A stretch of DNA of 7,611 nucleotides from Oleiagrimonas sp036379395. Its GTDB lineage: Bacteria > Pseudomonadota > Gammaproteobacteria > Xanthomonadales > Rhodanobacteraceae. Shown in pieces: positions 1-6,811 of the stretch (the first letter of the stretch is position 1; each line of letters opens with the position of its first letter). The notes under the pieces are model-generated. The model saw nothing but the letters and a program-made list of their open reading frames with translations. It made no database searches and had not been told where the DNA came from. A program made the translations under genes and the position numbers. Location of the stretch: NCBI GenBank assembly GCA_036379395.1, contig DASVGR010000056.1, positions 1 to 7,611 on the forward strand, in the 5' to 3' direction.

Positions 1-2049
1 CTGATGCATGATCACGGCGACTTCGTACGAGAAGGTCGGGTCGTAGGACTTGCAGTTGGGCGTGGTGCCGGCCACCAGCTGCGAGGTGCAGTCCGAATGC
101 TGCAGGCCTTCGCCGGGGAACGAGCAACCGGCCGTGGCGCCCACCAGGAAACCGCGCGTGCGCTGGTCGCCGGCAGCCCAGATGAGGTCGCCGATGCGAC
201 GGAAGCCGAAGAACGAGTAGTAGATGAAGAACGGCAGCATCGGCTTGTTGGACACCGAATAGCTGGTGCCGGCCGCGATCCACGCCGACACGCCGCCGGC
301 TTCGGAAATGCCTTCCTGCAACACCTGGCCGTCGGCCGCTTCGCGGTAATACAGCAGCTGGTCGGCGTCCTGCGGACGGTATTTCTGGCCGAACGGCGCA
401 TAGATGCCGATCTGGCGGAACATGCCTTCCATGCCGAACGTGCGCGCCTCGTCGGCCACGATCGGCACCACGCGCGGCGCGATCTGCTTGTCGCGCAGCA
501 GCAGGTTCATGCCGCGCACCAGCGCCATGGTGTTGGAAATTTCGCGCTCGCCGGTGCCCTTGGTGATGGACGAAAACGCTTCCAGCGCCGGTGCCTTGAG
601 CGATTCGTCGGACTTGGTGCGGCGATGCGGCAGCGCACCGCCGAGCGCGCGCCGGCGCTCCAGCATGTACTGCACTTCTTCCGAATCCTTGCCGGGGTGG
701 TAATACGGCACGGCATCCGGACCATCGCCTTCCAGCTGCTTGTCGGTGATGGGAATGTTGAAGCGGTCGCGGAACACGCGGATGGCTTCCGCGTTCATCT
801 TCTTGGCCTGGTGGGCGATGTTTTGCGACTCGCCCGCCTCGCCCATGCCGTAACCCTTGACCGTCTTGGCCAGAATGACCGTCGGCATGCCTTCGGTGTG
901 CACAGCCGCGTGATAGGCCGCATACACCTTGTGCGGATCGTGCCCGCCACGGTTCAGGCGCCACACGTCGGCGTCGGACAGGCTGGCCACCATGGCCGCC
1001 GTCTCCGGGTACTTGCCGAAGAAATGCTCGCGCGCATAGGCGCCGCCCAACGCCTTGTAGGCCTGGTACTCGCCGTCGACGGTTTCCATCATCAGCTTGC
1101 GCAGCACGCCCTTGCTGTCGGCGGCCAGCAGCGGATCCCAGTAGCTGCCCCAGATGAGCTTGATGGCGCTCCAGCCGGCGCCGCGGAACGCGCCTTCCAG
1201 TTCCTGGATGATCTTGCCATTGCCGCGCACCGGGCCATCCAGACGCTGCAGGTTGCAGTTGACGACGAAAATCAGGTTGTCCAGCTTTTCACGGCCAGCC
1301 AGGGTGATGGCGCCGAGGCTTTCCGGCTCGTCGATCTCGCCGTCGCCGATGAAGCACCACACCTTGCGGTCGGTCTTGGGCATCAGGCCACGCGCTTCCA
1401 TGTACTTGAGGAACTGCGCCTGGTAGATGGCCTGGATGGGGCCAAGGCCCATCGACACGGTCGGCACCTGCCAGTAATCGGGCATCAGCCACGGATGCGG
1501 ATACGAGGACAGCGCCTGGCCGTGCGGACGGCTGGCTTCGCGGCGCAGGTTGTCCATCTGCTCGACGCTCAGGCGGCCTTCCACGAACGAGCGCGCGTAG
1601 ATGCCCGGGCTGGCGTGGCCCTGGTAGTAAATGAGGTCGCCCGGATGGCTTTCCGACGGCGCGCGCCAAAAATGGTTGAAGCCGACGTCGTACAGCGTGG
1701 CCGACGAGGCGAAGCTGGCGATATGGCCGCCCAGCTTGCCGGGACGACGGTTGCAGCGCACCACCTGCGCCATCGCGTTCCAGCGGATGATGGAGCGGAT
1801 GCGCCATTCAATCGCCGGGTCACCGGGGCTCTTGGCCTCCTGCGTCACCGGGACGGTGTTGACGTAGGCCGTGGTCGGCGCAAACGGCAGATGCCCGCCG
1901 GAGCGGCGCGTCTCATCCACCATCTGCTCCATCAGGTAGTGCGCGCGCTCGGTGCCGTCGGCGTGGATGACGGCCTTCAGCGAGTCGATCCATTCGTGGG
2001 TCTCGGTGGGGTCGAGATCCTGATCGATGATGTCTTGCAGTTGATCCAT
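1..2049 (-). CDS. aceE: Pyruvate dehydrogenase E1 component, homodimeric type (3' part beyond window)
   Basis: This is the thiamine-diphosphate (ThDP) decarboxylase of the pyruvate dehydrogenase complex. It decarboxylates pyruvate and passes the acetyl group to the lipoyl arm of E2 (AceF), in the cytoplasm. The visible 683 residues align end to end with E. coli AceE (about 887 residues), so roughly the last 200 are missing off the left edge. Visible motifs are the ThDP/Mg motif GDG at 235-237 with NCN at 264-266, His109 and His145, the mobile-loop NIAHQ with His413, DEARTFGM with Glu534, ISE with Glu583 (the catalytic Glu571 in E. coli) and LQH with His651 (His640 in E. coli). The start ATG fits the family N-terminus (MDQLQDIIDQDLDPTETHEW) and has a GGAG Shine-Dalgarno nine bases upstream. 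It lies 273 bases downstream of pyk on the same strand. The loop after His651 is odd: it reads HSDCTS, where E. coli has HEDGHS. aceF and lpd are expected beyond base 1. Confidence 0.98.
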   Translation of the reverse strand, partial: MDQLQDIIDQDLDPTETHEWIDSLKAVIHADGTERAHYLMEQMVDETRRSGGHLPFAPTTAYVNTVPVTQEAKSPGDPAIEWRIRSIIRWNAMAQVVRCNRRPGKLGGHIASFASSATLYDVGFNHFWRAPSESHPGDLIYYQGHASPGIYARSFVEGRLSVEQMDNLRREASRPHGQALSSYPHPWLMPDYWQVPTVSMGLGPIQAIYQAQFLKYMEARGLMPKTDRKVWCFIGDGEIDEPESLGAITLAGREKLDNLIFVVNCNLQRLDGPVRGNGKIIQELEGAFRGAGWSAIKLIWGSYWDPLLAADSKGVLRKLMMETVDGEYQAYKALGGAYAREHFFGKYPETAAMVASLSDADVWRLNRGGHDPHKVYAAYHAAVHTEGMPTVILAKTVKGYGMGEAGESQNIAHQAKKMNAEAIRVFRDRFNIPITDKQLEGDGPDAVPYYHPGKDSEEVQYMLERRRALGGALPHRRTKSDESLKAPALEAFSSITKGTGEREISNTMALVRGMNLLLRDKQIAPRVVPIVADEARTFGMEGMFRQIGIYAPFGQKYRPQDADQLLYYREAADGQVLQEGISEAGGVSAWIAAGTSYSVSNKPMLPFFIYYSFFGFRRIGDLIWAAGDQRTRGFLVGATAGCSFPGEGLQHSDCTSQLVAGTTPNCKSYDPTFSYEVAVIMHQ

Positions 2050-2058
2050 GGGTGAGGT

Positions 2059-2062
2059 CTCC
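2059..2062 (-). promoter_or_regulatory. Ribosome binding site of aceE
   Basis: GGAG on the minus strand lies nine bases before the ATG at 2049. It supports that start over any longer reading in the same frame. Confidence 0.6.
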
Positions 2063-2134
2063 GCGGCGCGGTCGGGTGCGCGCCGGCTGATCAAGGAACT
2101 GGGAGGGCTGTCACGTCTTGGACGCACGACGGCC

Positions 2135-2162
2135 ATTAGTTCAAGTTTAACGCAGTTGACAG
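2135..2162 (-). promoter_or_regulatory. Candidate sigma70-like promoter for aceE
   Basis: The most AT-rich block of the pyk-aceE gap reads, on the minus strand, CTGTCA (2157-2162), a 16-base spacer, then ACTAAT (2135-2140). Each hexamer matches 4 of 6 consensus positions. Transcription would begin near 2128 and give a leader of about 80 bases. An overlapping TAAACT is an alternative -10. The match is modest, but the gap and the repeat remnant before it make an independent aceE promoter likely. Confidence 0.3.
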
Positions 2163-2217
2163 GCTGATTGGCCAACGCCGAGCGTGCCCGAACATCCCGC
2201 CTTGCGCCGGTTGCGTT

Positions 2218-2320
2218 GTGGGAGCCGGCCTGTCGGCGAACGGGCCGCATGGCCCGCGATTTCAGGCCGGATTCTTCGCGCGCAGGCGCACTCCGACAGC
2301 GAACCCGTGCGGGAGCCGGG
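2218..2320. repeat. Degenerate REP/REPIN cluster downstream of pyk
   Basis: This is a worn version of the repeats found elsewhere in the window. A forward REP (2218-2239, GTGGGAGCCGGCCTG then TCGGCGA) is followed by a second REP-like core with a perfect 6-bp stem (CGGGCC-GCAT-GGCCCG, 2241-2256, then CGA). Next comes an inverted REP at 2277-2297 with a substituted outer end (GCACTCCGA in place of GCGCTCCTA). Last is a partial unit (GTGCGGGAGCCGG, 2308-2320) ending two bases from the pyk stop codon. Its position after pyk suggests a role in ending or stabilising the pyk transcript, which is inference only. Confidence 0.65.
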
Positions 2321-2322
2321 GC

Positions 2323-3792
2323 TTACAGATCACGCAGGCTTTCGGCGATGCCGTCGGCCCCCACGCGCAGCAGCTTCAGCGTGTTGGTGCCGCCAAAACG
2401 GCCGATGTGGTCACCGTGGGTCAGCACCACGCGGTCGCCCTCGTCCAGCTTGCCCAGTGCAAACAAGTGCTGCACGGCGGCACGCGCGGCATGCACCGGG
2501 TCCATCGAACCATGCTCGAAAGCGACCGGCTTGACGTCGCGCAGCAGCAACATGCGCCGCCGTGCCGACGCGCTGGGCGACAACGCGTAGATGGGCACCG
2601 CGAAGCGGTAGCGCGACAGCCATTGTGCGGTGGCGCCGGATTCGGTCAGCGCCACGATGGCGCGCACGCCCAGCCGCCCGGCCAGAAACATCGCGGCCAG
2701 CGCGATGGCCTGATCGGAGCGCTCCAGAATGTGCGAGCTGGCGCCCAGATCGTCCTTCGGCTCGAACTGGTGCTCGGCCGACAGGCAGATGCTGCGCATG
2801 GCCTTGACCGCCTCGTCCGGATGCGCGCCAGCGGCGCTTTCGGCCGACAGCATCACCGCGTCGGTGCCGTCAATGACGGCATTGGCCACGTCCAGCACTT
2901 CGGCACGCGTGGGAATGCGCGCCTCCACCATCGACTGCAGCATTTGCGTGGCAGTGATGACGCCGCGATTGCGCTGCACGGCCTCGCGGATGATTTTTTT
3001 CTGCAGGCCGGGCAATTCGGCATAGCCGATTTCCACGCCCAAGTCGCCGCGTGCCACCATCACCGCGTCGGCCGCGTCGATGATGCCTTCGAGCTTGTCC
3101 AGCGCGTCGGCGCGCTCGATCTTCGCGACCAACGCGGCACTGCCGCCGGCTTCTTTCAGCAGGCGTCGCGCCAGATCCAGATCGCGCCCGGAACGCACGA
3201 ACGACACGGCCAGAAAATCACAGCCCAGCTCGGCCGCCAGACGAATGTCGCGGTGATCCTTTTCGGTCAGCGCATCCAGGCTCAGACCGCCGCCCTGGCG
3301 GTTCAGGCCCTTGCGATTGGACAGCTCGCCATCGTTGCGCAAGCGGCAATGGATCAACGGCGGCTCGACCGACAACACGTCCATCGCCACCAGGCCATCG
3401 TCGAACAGCAGCACGTCGCCGGCGACCACGTCGTTGGGCAAGCCGTGATAGGAAACGCCCACACCGCTGGCCGTGCCAGGCGGCGCATCGGGGCTGCAAT
3501 CGAGCGTGAAATCGTCACCGGTGTGCAATTGCACCTTGCCGTCGGCAAAGGTTTCGATGCGGATCTTGGGACCCTGCAGATCGCACAGGATGCCGACCTC
3601 GCGCCCGACCACGCGCGAAGCCTCGCGCACAGCCGCGGCACGCGCGCGGTGGTCGTCGGCGGTGCCGTGCGAAAGGTTCAGGCGTACGACATCCACGCCG
3701 TTTTCGAGGATTTTTTCCAGCATGCCCGGCGCGTCGGTGGCCGGACCCAGCGTGGCGAGGATTTTGGTACGTCGCAATACTTGGTCATTCAT
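2323..3792 (-). CDS. pyk: Pyruvate kinase
   Basis: The enzyme transfers phosphate from phosphoenolpyruvate to ADP, giving pyruvate and ATP, the last step of cytoplasmic glycolysis. At 489 residues it is close to the E. coli PykA length (480). The sequence opens with RRTKILATLGPATD, typical of the family start. RLNLSHG (37-43) belongs to the barrel domain and DLQGPKIRIE (71-80) marks the entry to the B domain. The signature ALVAKIERADALD (220-232) holds catalytic Lys224 and the metal ligand Glu226, followed by ARGDLGVEIG with Asp250, ITATQML with Thr282, and the DAVMLSAESAAG segment (311-322). A C-terminal regulatory domain starts near 350. The frame stays open to 3870, but ATG 3792 is preferred because the upstream residues do not look like pyruvate kinase. 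No clear Shine-Dalgarno precedes either start. The product feeds AceE, encoded next downstream. Whether AMP or fructose bisphosphate activates it cannot be read from sequence. Confidence 0.98.
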   Translation of the reverse strand: MNDQVLRRTKILATLGPATDAPGMLEKILENGVDVVRLNLSHGTADDHRARAAAVREASRVVGREVGILCDLQGPKIRIETFADGKVQLHTGDDFTLDCSPDAPPGTASGVGVSYHGLPNDVVAGDVLLFDDGLVAMDVLSVEPPLIHCRLRNDGELSNRKGLNRQGGGLSLDALTEKDHRDIRLAAELGCDFLAVSFVRSGRDLDLARRLLKEAGGSAALVAKIERADALDKLEGIIDAADAVMVARGDLGVEIGYAELPGLQKKIIREAVQRNRGVITATQMLQSMVEARIPTRAEVLDVANAVIDGTDAVMLSAESAAGAHPDEAVKAMRSICLSAEHQFEPKDDLGASSHILERSDQAIALAAMFLAGRLGVRAIVALTESGATAQWLSRYRFAVPIYALSPSASARRRMLLLRDVKPVAFEHGSMDPVHAARAAVQHLFALGKLDEGDRVVLTHGDHIGRFGGTNTLKLLRVGADGIAESLRDL

Positions 3793-3802
3793 GGGGTGCA
3801 AA

Positions 3803-3831
3803 ATTATCACGCATCCCCCGCATGCAGGCAG
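3803..3831 (-). promoter_or_regulatory. Weak candidate promoter for pyk, very short leader
   Basis: On the minus strand GATAAT (3803-3808) matches 5 of 6 -10 positions and sits 17 bases after CTGCCT (3826-3831), a poor -35. Transcription would start about five bases before the ATG at 3792, giving an almost leaderless mRNA. That would agree with the lack of a Shine-Dalgarno, but the -35 is weak and the real promoter may lie further upstream. Confidence 0.22.
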
Positions 3832-3855
3832 TTTCATGCGCACAGAGGCCGTTTT

Positions 3856-3865
3856 GGCATATGCC
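3856..3865. promoter_or_regulatory. Perfect 10-bp palindrome upstream of pyk
   Basis: GGCATATGCC is its own reverse complement. It lies 64-73 bases before the pyk ATG, between the REPIN array and the candidate promoter. It could be an operator half or core. It is short enough to occur by chance, and no regulator is suggested by the sequence. Confidence 0.2.
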
Positions 3866-3873
3866 GCCACGGC

Positions 3874-3950
3874 GTAGGAGCCTGCCTGCCGGCGAAAGGG
3901 TCTTGCCTCAAGCCAGCATCCAGCCCCATCGCGCGCGGGCGCGCTCCTAC
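3874..3950. repeat. REPIN copy 1 of the tandem array
   Basis: Left REP GTAGGAGCCTGCCTG then CCGGCGA; right REP TCGCGCGCGGGCGCG then CTCCTAC. The left stem carries one mismatch compared with copies 2 and 3 (CCTGCC where they have CCGGCC). This unit is 77 bases long. Confidence 0.88.
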
Positions 3951-3981
3951 AAAAAAATCACAAGCCGTGGCCATTGCGCCC

Positions 3982-4057
3982 GTAGGAGCCGGCCTGCCGG
4001 CGAAAGGGTCTTGCCCCAAGCCGGCATCAAGCCCGTCGCGCGCAGGCGCGCTCCTAC
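3982..4057. repeat. REPIN copy 2 of the tandem array
   Basis: Left REP has a perfect GCCGG/CCGGC stem around CCTG. The right REP has GCGCGC/GCGCGC around AG. The outer 8-base ends GTAGGAGC and GCTCCTAC are exact inverted copies. This unit is the best preserved in the window. Confidence 0.9.
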
Positions 4058-4088
4058 AAAAAAATCACAAGCCGTGGCCATTGCGTCT

Positions 4089-4163
4089 GTAGGAGCCGGC
4101 CTGCCGGCGAAAGGGTCTTGCCTCAAGCCGGCATCAAGCCACCGCGCGCGGGCGCGCTCCTAC
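4089..4163. repeat. REPIN copy 3, overlapping the S9 peptidase stop codon
   Basis: Same structure as copy 2. Its right end (GCTCCTAC, ending 4163) overlaps the end of the peptidase gene. On the minus strand the repeat begins GTAGGAGC, whose TAG is the stop codon and whose first G is the last base of the final lysine codon AAG. Confidence 0.9.
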
Positions 4164-6211
4164 TTCGTGGTCCAGCGCTTGAGCCAGGCGTTGACGGTGT
4201 CATGCCATTTGACCGAATTGTGCGGTTTGAGCACCCAGTGGTTCTCGTCCGGGAAGGTCAAGAACTCGCTCGGGATGCCGCGCCGCTGCAACGCCGTGAA
4301 CGCGCCCAGGCCCTGCGTGAGCGGGATGCGGAAATCGTGTCCCGAATGGATCACCAACATGGGTACATGCCATTTGTTCACATGGTCCAGCGGATTGAAC
4401 TTCTCGTAGTTGGCCGGGACCTTGTACTGCGGGCCACCGAACTCGTGCTCCATGAACCACAGCTCGTCGGTCTCGTAATACATCGAGCGCGTATCGAACA
4501 CGCCGTCGTGGTCGACGAAGCACTTGAACGGCTTGTTCCACTCGCCGGCCATCCAGTAGACCATGTAGCCGCCGTAGCTGGCGCCCAGCGCGCAGGCGCG
4601 ATCGCCGTCCAGAAAATCGAAGTGGTCGAGCGCGTATTTCCAGCCGTCCTTGAGGTCGGTCAACGGCTTGCCGCCCCAGTCGCCCGAGATCGAATCGGTG
4701 AACTTTTGCCCGAAGCCGGTGGAGCCGTGGAAGTTGATCGTCACCACCGCAAAGCCCTGCCCCGCATAGGTTTGCGGGTTCCAGCGATAGCTCCAGCTGT
4801 TGTCCATGGCGCCCTGCGGGCCACCGTGGATGATGAAGGCGACGGGATAGGTCTTGTCGTCGTCGAAATCGGCCGGCTTGACCACGTAACCGTACACGCG
4901 GTCGTCATTGGCGCCGTCGAAATGGAAGTACTCGACCTTGCCCATCCGGGTCTTGGCCAGCGCCGCGTCGTTGAAATGCGTGACGCGCTGCAAATCGTGG
5001 CCATCCGGCTTCATCGAATACAGCGCCGCCGGATGGGTCAGATCAGCCTGCGCGATGACCGTGCGCGTCAGCGACAACGCGTAGCCGGTGACCGTGCCGT
5101 CGCCCGTCACCTGATGCACGCCGCCGTCGTCGGTGTCCATCTTGAACAGCGGGTTCTGCATCTTGTCGGACGCCACCACGTACAGCTCGCGGCCGTCCGG
5201 CGAAATCTGCATGTTCGACGCCGAAAGATCCCAATCCTTGTTCAACTCGCGCGTCTTGCCGGTGGCAAGATCCAGCGCCATCACGCCGAAACGGTCGGAC
5301 TCGAACGCAGGCACTTTCTGCGCCAGGTAATAAAGCGTGCGGCCGTCCGGCGACGGCACCGGCCACGCGTCCCACGCCTTGTTCGCGCCGGTGAGGTTTT
5401 GCGGCGCGCGCGAGCCGTTGACGGGCGCGCGGTAAATGTCGAAATTGGTCGACCACGGCTCCGTCGTGCCGGCCACGCGCGCGTCAAAGTAGATGGTGCG
5501 GCCATCCGGCGAAAACGCGTATTCGGACGCATCGCCAAACGGCTTCGACGGCACGTCGCCGTCCACGCCTCGGCTCACCCACACCGGCGCCTGATGGCCG
5601 CTCAAGGTGGTCACGAACAGCTGCGAGCGGCGGCCGTCCGACCACGTGTCCCAATGGCGCACGAACAACTTTGTATAAAGGTGTCCGGTGGACTGGTCGG
5701 CCTTGTCCTGCGCCAGCAGCTTGGCCGTGCAGGCCAGATCCGGGCAATGCGTGAACACGTCCATCGACACCGCCACGTGCACGCCGTCCGGCGACAACTT
5801 GAAGTTGTTGACCGCCACCGGGTAATGCGTCACCTGCACCGCCGCGCCACCGGCGGCCGGAATCGACCACAACTGGCTCGAACCCGAGCGCGACGACAGG
5901 AAGTAGATCACCGACCCGTCGCGCGACCAACGCGGGCTGGACGCCTTGTCCACCAAGCGTTGCGGCTTGGCATCCTTGTTCGACAAATCCTGCTCGTAGA
6001 TGGCCGTGATGCCCTTGTTGGCCGCGTAATCGGTACGCCGCACGGTGTACAGCACGCGCGCGCCATCGGGCGACAACTGCGGATCGCCGACGCGCTTGAG
6101 CATGACCAGGTCATGCACATTGAACGGATGCGCGGACGGGCTTTCGGCCGCCAGCACGGGGCCGGCCGCCATGGCCAGCAAGGAAGCGGCAAGCAACGGT
6201 TTCATGGACAT
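4160..6211 (-). CDS. Secreted S9 (prolyl oligopeptidase) family serine peptidase, DPP5/acylaminoacyl-peptidase-like
   Basis: This is a predicted periplasmic exo- or oligopeptidase of 683 residues. Residues 1-21 form a signal peptide: Lys4, a hydrophobic core, and a likely cut after Val-Leu-Ala. The middle carries beta-propeller blades marked by repeated SPDG/SRDG turns near 47, 97, 140, 234, 287 and 337. A C-terminal alpha/beta hydrolase domain starts near 430. It shows the oxyanion-region HGGPQG (462-467), the nucleophile elbow GASYGGY with Ser545, HSGHDFRIP with Asp626, and DENHWV with His658, a complete catalytic triad. The Cys156/Cys161 pair could form a disulfide. The overall plan fits family S9C, such as bacterial dipeptidyl peptidase 5, which releases dipeptides from the N-terminus; exact specificity is inferred. 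The start at 6211 is favoured by GGAG six bases upstream; Met3 is the alternative. The TAG stop lies inside REPIN copy 3. It stands alone on its strand, divergent from mntA. Confidence 0.95.
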   Translation of the reverse strand: MSMKPLLAASLLAMAAGPVLAAESPSAHPFNVHDLVMLKRVGDPQLSPDGARVLYTVRRTDYAANKGITAIYEQDLSNKDAKPQRLVDKASSPRWSRDGSVIYFLSSRSGSSQLWSIPAAGGAAVQVTHYPVAVNNFKLSPDGVHVAVSMDVFTHCPDLACTAKLLAQDKADQSTGHLYTKLFVRHWDTWSDGRRSQLFVTTLSGHQAPVWVSRGVDGDVPSKPFGDASEYAFSPDGRTIYFDARVAGTTEPWSTNFDIYRAPVNGSRAPQNLTGANKAWDAWPVPSPDGRTLYYLAQKVPAFESDRFGVMALDLATGKTRELNKDWDLSASNMQISPDGRELYVVASDKMQNPLFKMDTDDGGVHQVTGDGTVTGYALSLTRTVIAQADLTHPAALYSMKPDGHDLQRVTHFNDAALAKTRMGKVEYFHFDGANDDRVYGYVVKPADFDDDKTYPVAFIIHGGPQGAMDNSWSYRWNPQTYAGQGFAVVTINFHGSTGFGQKFTDSISGDWGGKPLTDLKDGWKYALDHFDFLDGDRACALGASYGGYMVYWMAGEWNKPFKCFVDHDGVFDTRSMYYETDELWFMEHEFGGPQYKVPANYEKFNPLDHVNKWHVPMLVIHSGHDFRIPLTQGLGAFTALQRRGIPSEFLTFPDENHWVLKPHNSVKWHDTVNAWLKRWTTK

Positions 6212-6217
6212 GATTTT

Positions 6218-6221
6218 CTCC
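6218..6221 (-). promoter_or_regulatory. Ribosome binding site of the S9 peptidase
   Basis: GGGGAGA on the minus strand places GGAG six bases before ATG 6211. It would be twelve bases from the second in-frame ATG (6205), so the first Met is preferred. Confidence 0.65.
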
Positions 6222-6261
6222 CCTGGCGACAGCCACGGACAGGCAAGGACAAATGCCGCCG

Positions 6262-6290
6262 ACAGTACGTGCTACCCAAGCGCCACGCAA
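6262..6290 (-). promoter_or_regulatory. Weak candidate promoter for the S9 peptidase
   Basis: TTGCGT (6285-6290), a 17-base spacer and TACTGT (6262-6267) on the minus strand give ideal spacing but only 3 of 6 matches in each hexamer. The leader would be about 45 bases. It is the best pair I saw in the divergent gap, but weak. Confidence 0.2.
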
Positions 6291-6385
6291 GCCGACGCAT
6301 CACATATTGCGCGGCGCGCGACATGTCCAAACGACGTATCGCATGCAACCAGCCCCCCCATGCCACCGTGGTGCCCGGCCGACAC

Positions 6386-6416
6386 CATGCAGTGTTACAT
6401 TGCCCACAACAGCATG
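6386..6416. promoter_or_regulatory. Imperfect inverted repeat before mntA, candidate TA operator
   Basis: The arms are CATGC-ag-TGTT (6386-6396) and AACAGCATG (6408-6416). They give nine paired bases with a two-base bulge around an 11-base centre, ending 11 bases before the mntA ATG. TA operons are usually autoregulated from such a site. It could be a DNA operator or an mRNA hairpin near the start codon. No binding protein is identified. Confidence 0.3.
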
Positions 6417-6427
6417 CGGAACCCGCC

Positions 6428-6811
6428 ATGTCCCTGCACCAACTCACCCAGGCATTGGCACGCCACACCGATCTCCGGCTGGCCATCGTGTTCGGCTCGG
6501 TGGCCAAGGGAACCGCACGCCCCGACAGTGACATCGACGTGGCCGTCAAGGCCGACGCACCGCTCACGCCAGCGCAAAAAATGCGCCTGATCGAAGACAT
6601 CGCCATGGCTACCGGCCGCCCTGTCGATCTGATTGACCTGGCCGTGGCTGGCGAGCCTTTGCTGGGCGAAATCATCCGTCACGGCAAACAACTTCTCGGC
6701 GGCCCCGAAGCCATGGCCGAACTGGCGCTCAAGCACGTCTACCTCAACGAAGACTTCGTGCCCCTCATCAAGCGCGCACTGGACACGAGAAACAACGCAT
6801 GGCTGAACTGA
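6428..6811 (+). CDS. mntA: MntA-type nucleotidyltransferase antitoxin (AMPylates HepT)
   Basis: This is a 127-residue minimal nucleotidyltransferase of the MNT (DNA polymerase beta-like) fold. The motif FGSVAKGTARPDSDIDV gives a perfect GS-x10-DxD with Gly23, Ser24, Asp35 and Asp37 as metal and nucleotide ligands. A third acidic residue is likely Asp67 or Asp70 in GRPVDLIDL. In characterised MntA/HepT pairs the antitoxin transfers AMP from ATP to a tyrosine of the HEPN toxin and so inactivates it; that activity is carried over here by homology. The start at 6428 puts the catalytic Gly-Ser about 22 residues in, normal for the family, but the Shine-Dalgarno is weak (GCGGA). The last 13 bases overlap hepT, so translation is probably coupled. 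The upstream inverted repeat may mediate autoregulation. A kanamycin-nucleotidyltransferase-like resistance enzyme is unlikely given the small size and HEPN partner. Confidence 0.93.
   Translation: MSLHQLTQALARHTDLRLAIVFGSVAKGTARPDSDIDVAVKADAPLTPAQKMRLIEDIAMATGRPVDLIDLAVAGEPLLGEIIRHGKQLLGGPEAMAELALKHVYLNEDFVPLIKRALDTRNNAWLN

Larger units (their letters stand above)
3874..4163. repeat. Tandem array of three REPINs with matching 31-base spacers
   Basis: Three 75-77-base units repeat with periods of 108 and 107 bases. Each has a forward REP (GTAGGAGC, then a GC stem around CTG, then CGA) and an inverted REP ending GCTCCTAC, joined by a conserved interior containing AAAGGGTCTTGCC and CAAGC. Units one and two are each followed by a 31-base spacer (3951-3981 and 4058-4088). 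The spacers start with seven A's and differ at only two positions, so the array arose by tandem duplication of REPIN plus spacer. It fills most of the 367-base gap between pyk and the S9 peptidase. REPINs are non-autonomous and are moved by a RAYT transposase encoded elsewhere; none is visible here. Confidence 0.9.

Noticed and set aside
4..2055. A 683-codon open frame on the plus strand opposite aceE
   Set aside because: It is the exact antisense of aceE in codon register, kept open by GC-rich codon bias. Its product is low-complexity (rich in Ala, Arg, His, Val, Gly) and matches no family I know.
2156..2161. Perfect TTGACA on the plus strand
   Set aside because: No -10-like hexamer at 16-18 bases downstream and no plus-strand gene to serve; probably chance.
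3951..4088. Runs of seven A's (T's on the minus strand) next to GC hairpins as intrinsic terminators
   Set aside because: For minus-strand transcription the T-run comes before the adjacent hairpin and about 30 bases after the previous one, and for the plus strand it is an A-run; the classic hairpin plus U-tract geometry is missing.
2218..4092. A 624-codon plus-strand open frame opposite pyk
   Set aside because: Antisense shadow of pyk extended into REP repeats on both sides; no recognisable domain.
3874..4163. Regularly spaced repeats suggesting a CRISPR array
   Set aside because: Repeats of 75-77 bases with internal double hairpins and nearly identical 31-base spacers are the opposite of CRISPR, where spacers differ; there are no cas genes.
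6202..6675. Minus-strand frame of 157 residues opposite mntA
   Set aside because: It is antisense to mntA and crosses the S9 peptidase promoter region; no domain is recognisable, and the GS-x10-DxD protein on the plus strand is clearly the real gene.
4118..6811. An apparent 897-residue plus-strand protein ending in the nucleotidyltransferase
   Set aside because: Only the last 127 residues are real (mntA from 6428). The rest is antisense to the S9 peptidase plus intergenic sequence, so this is not a fusion protein.
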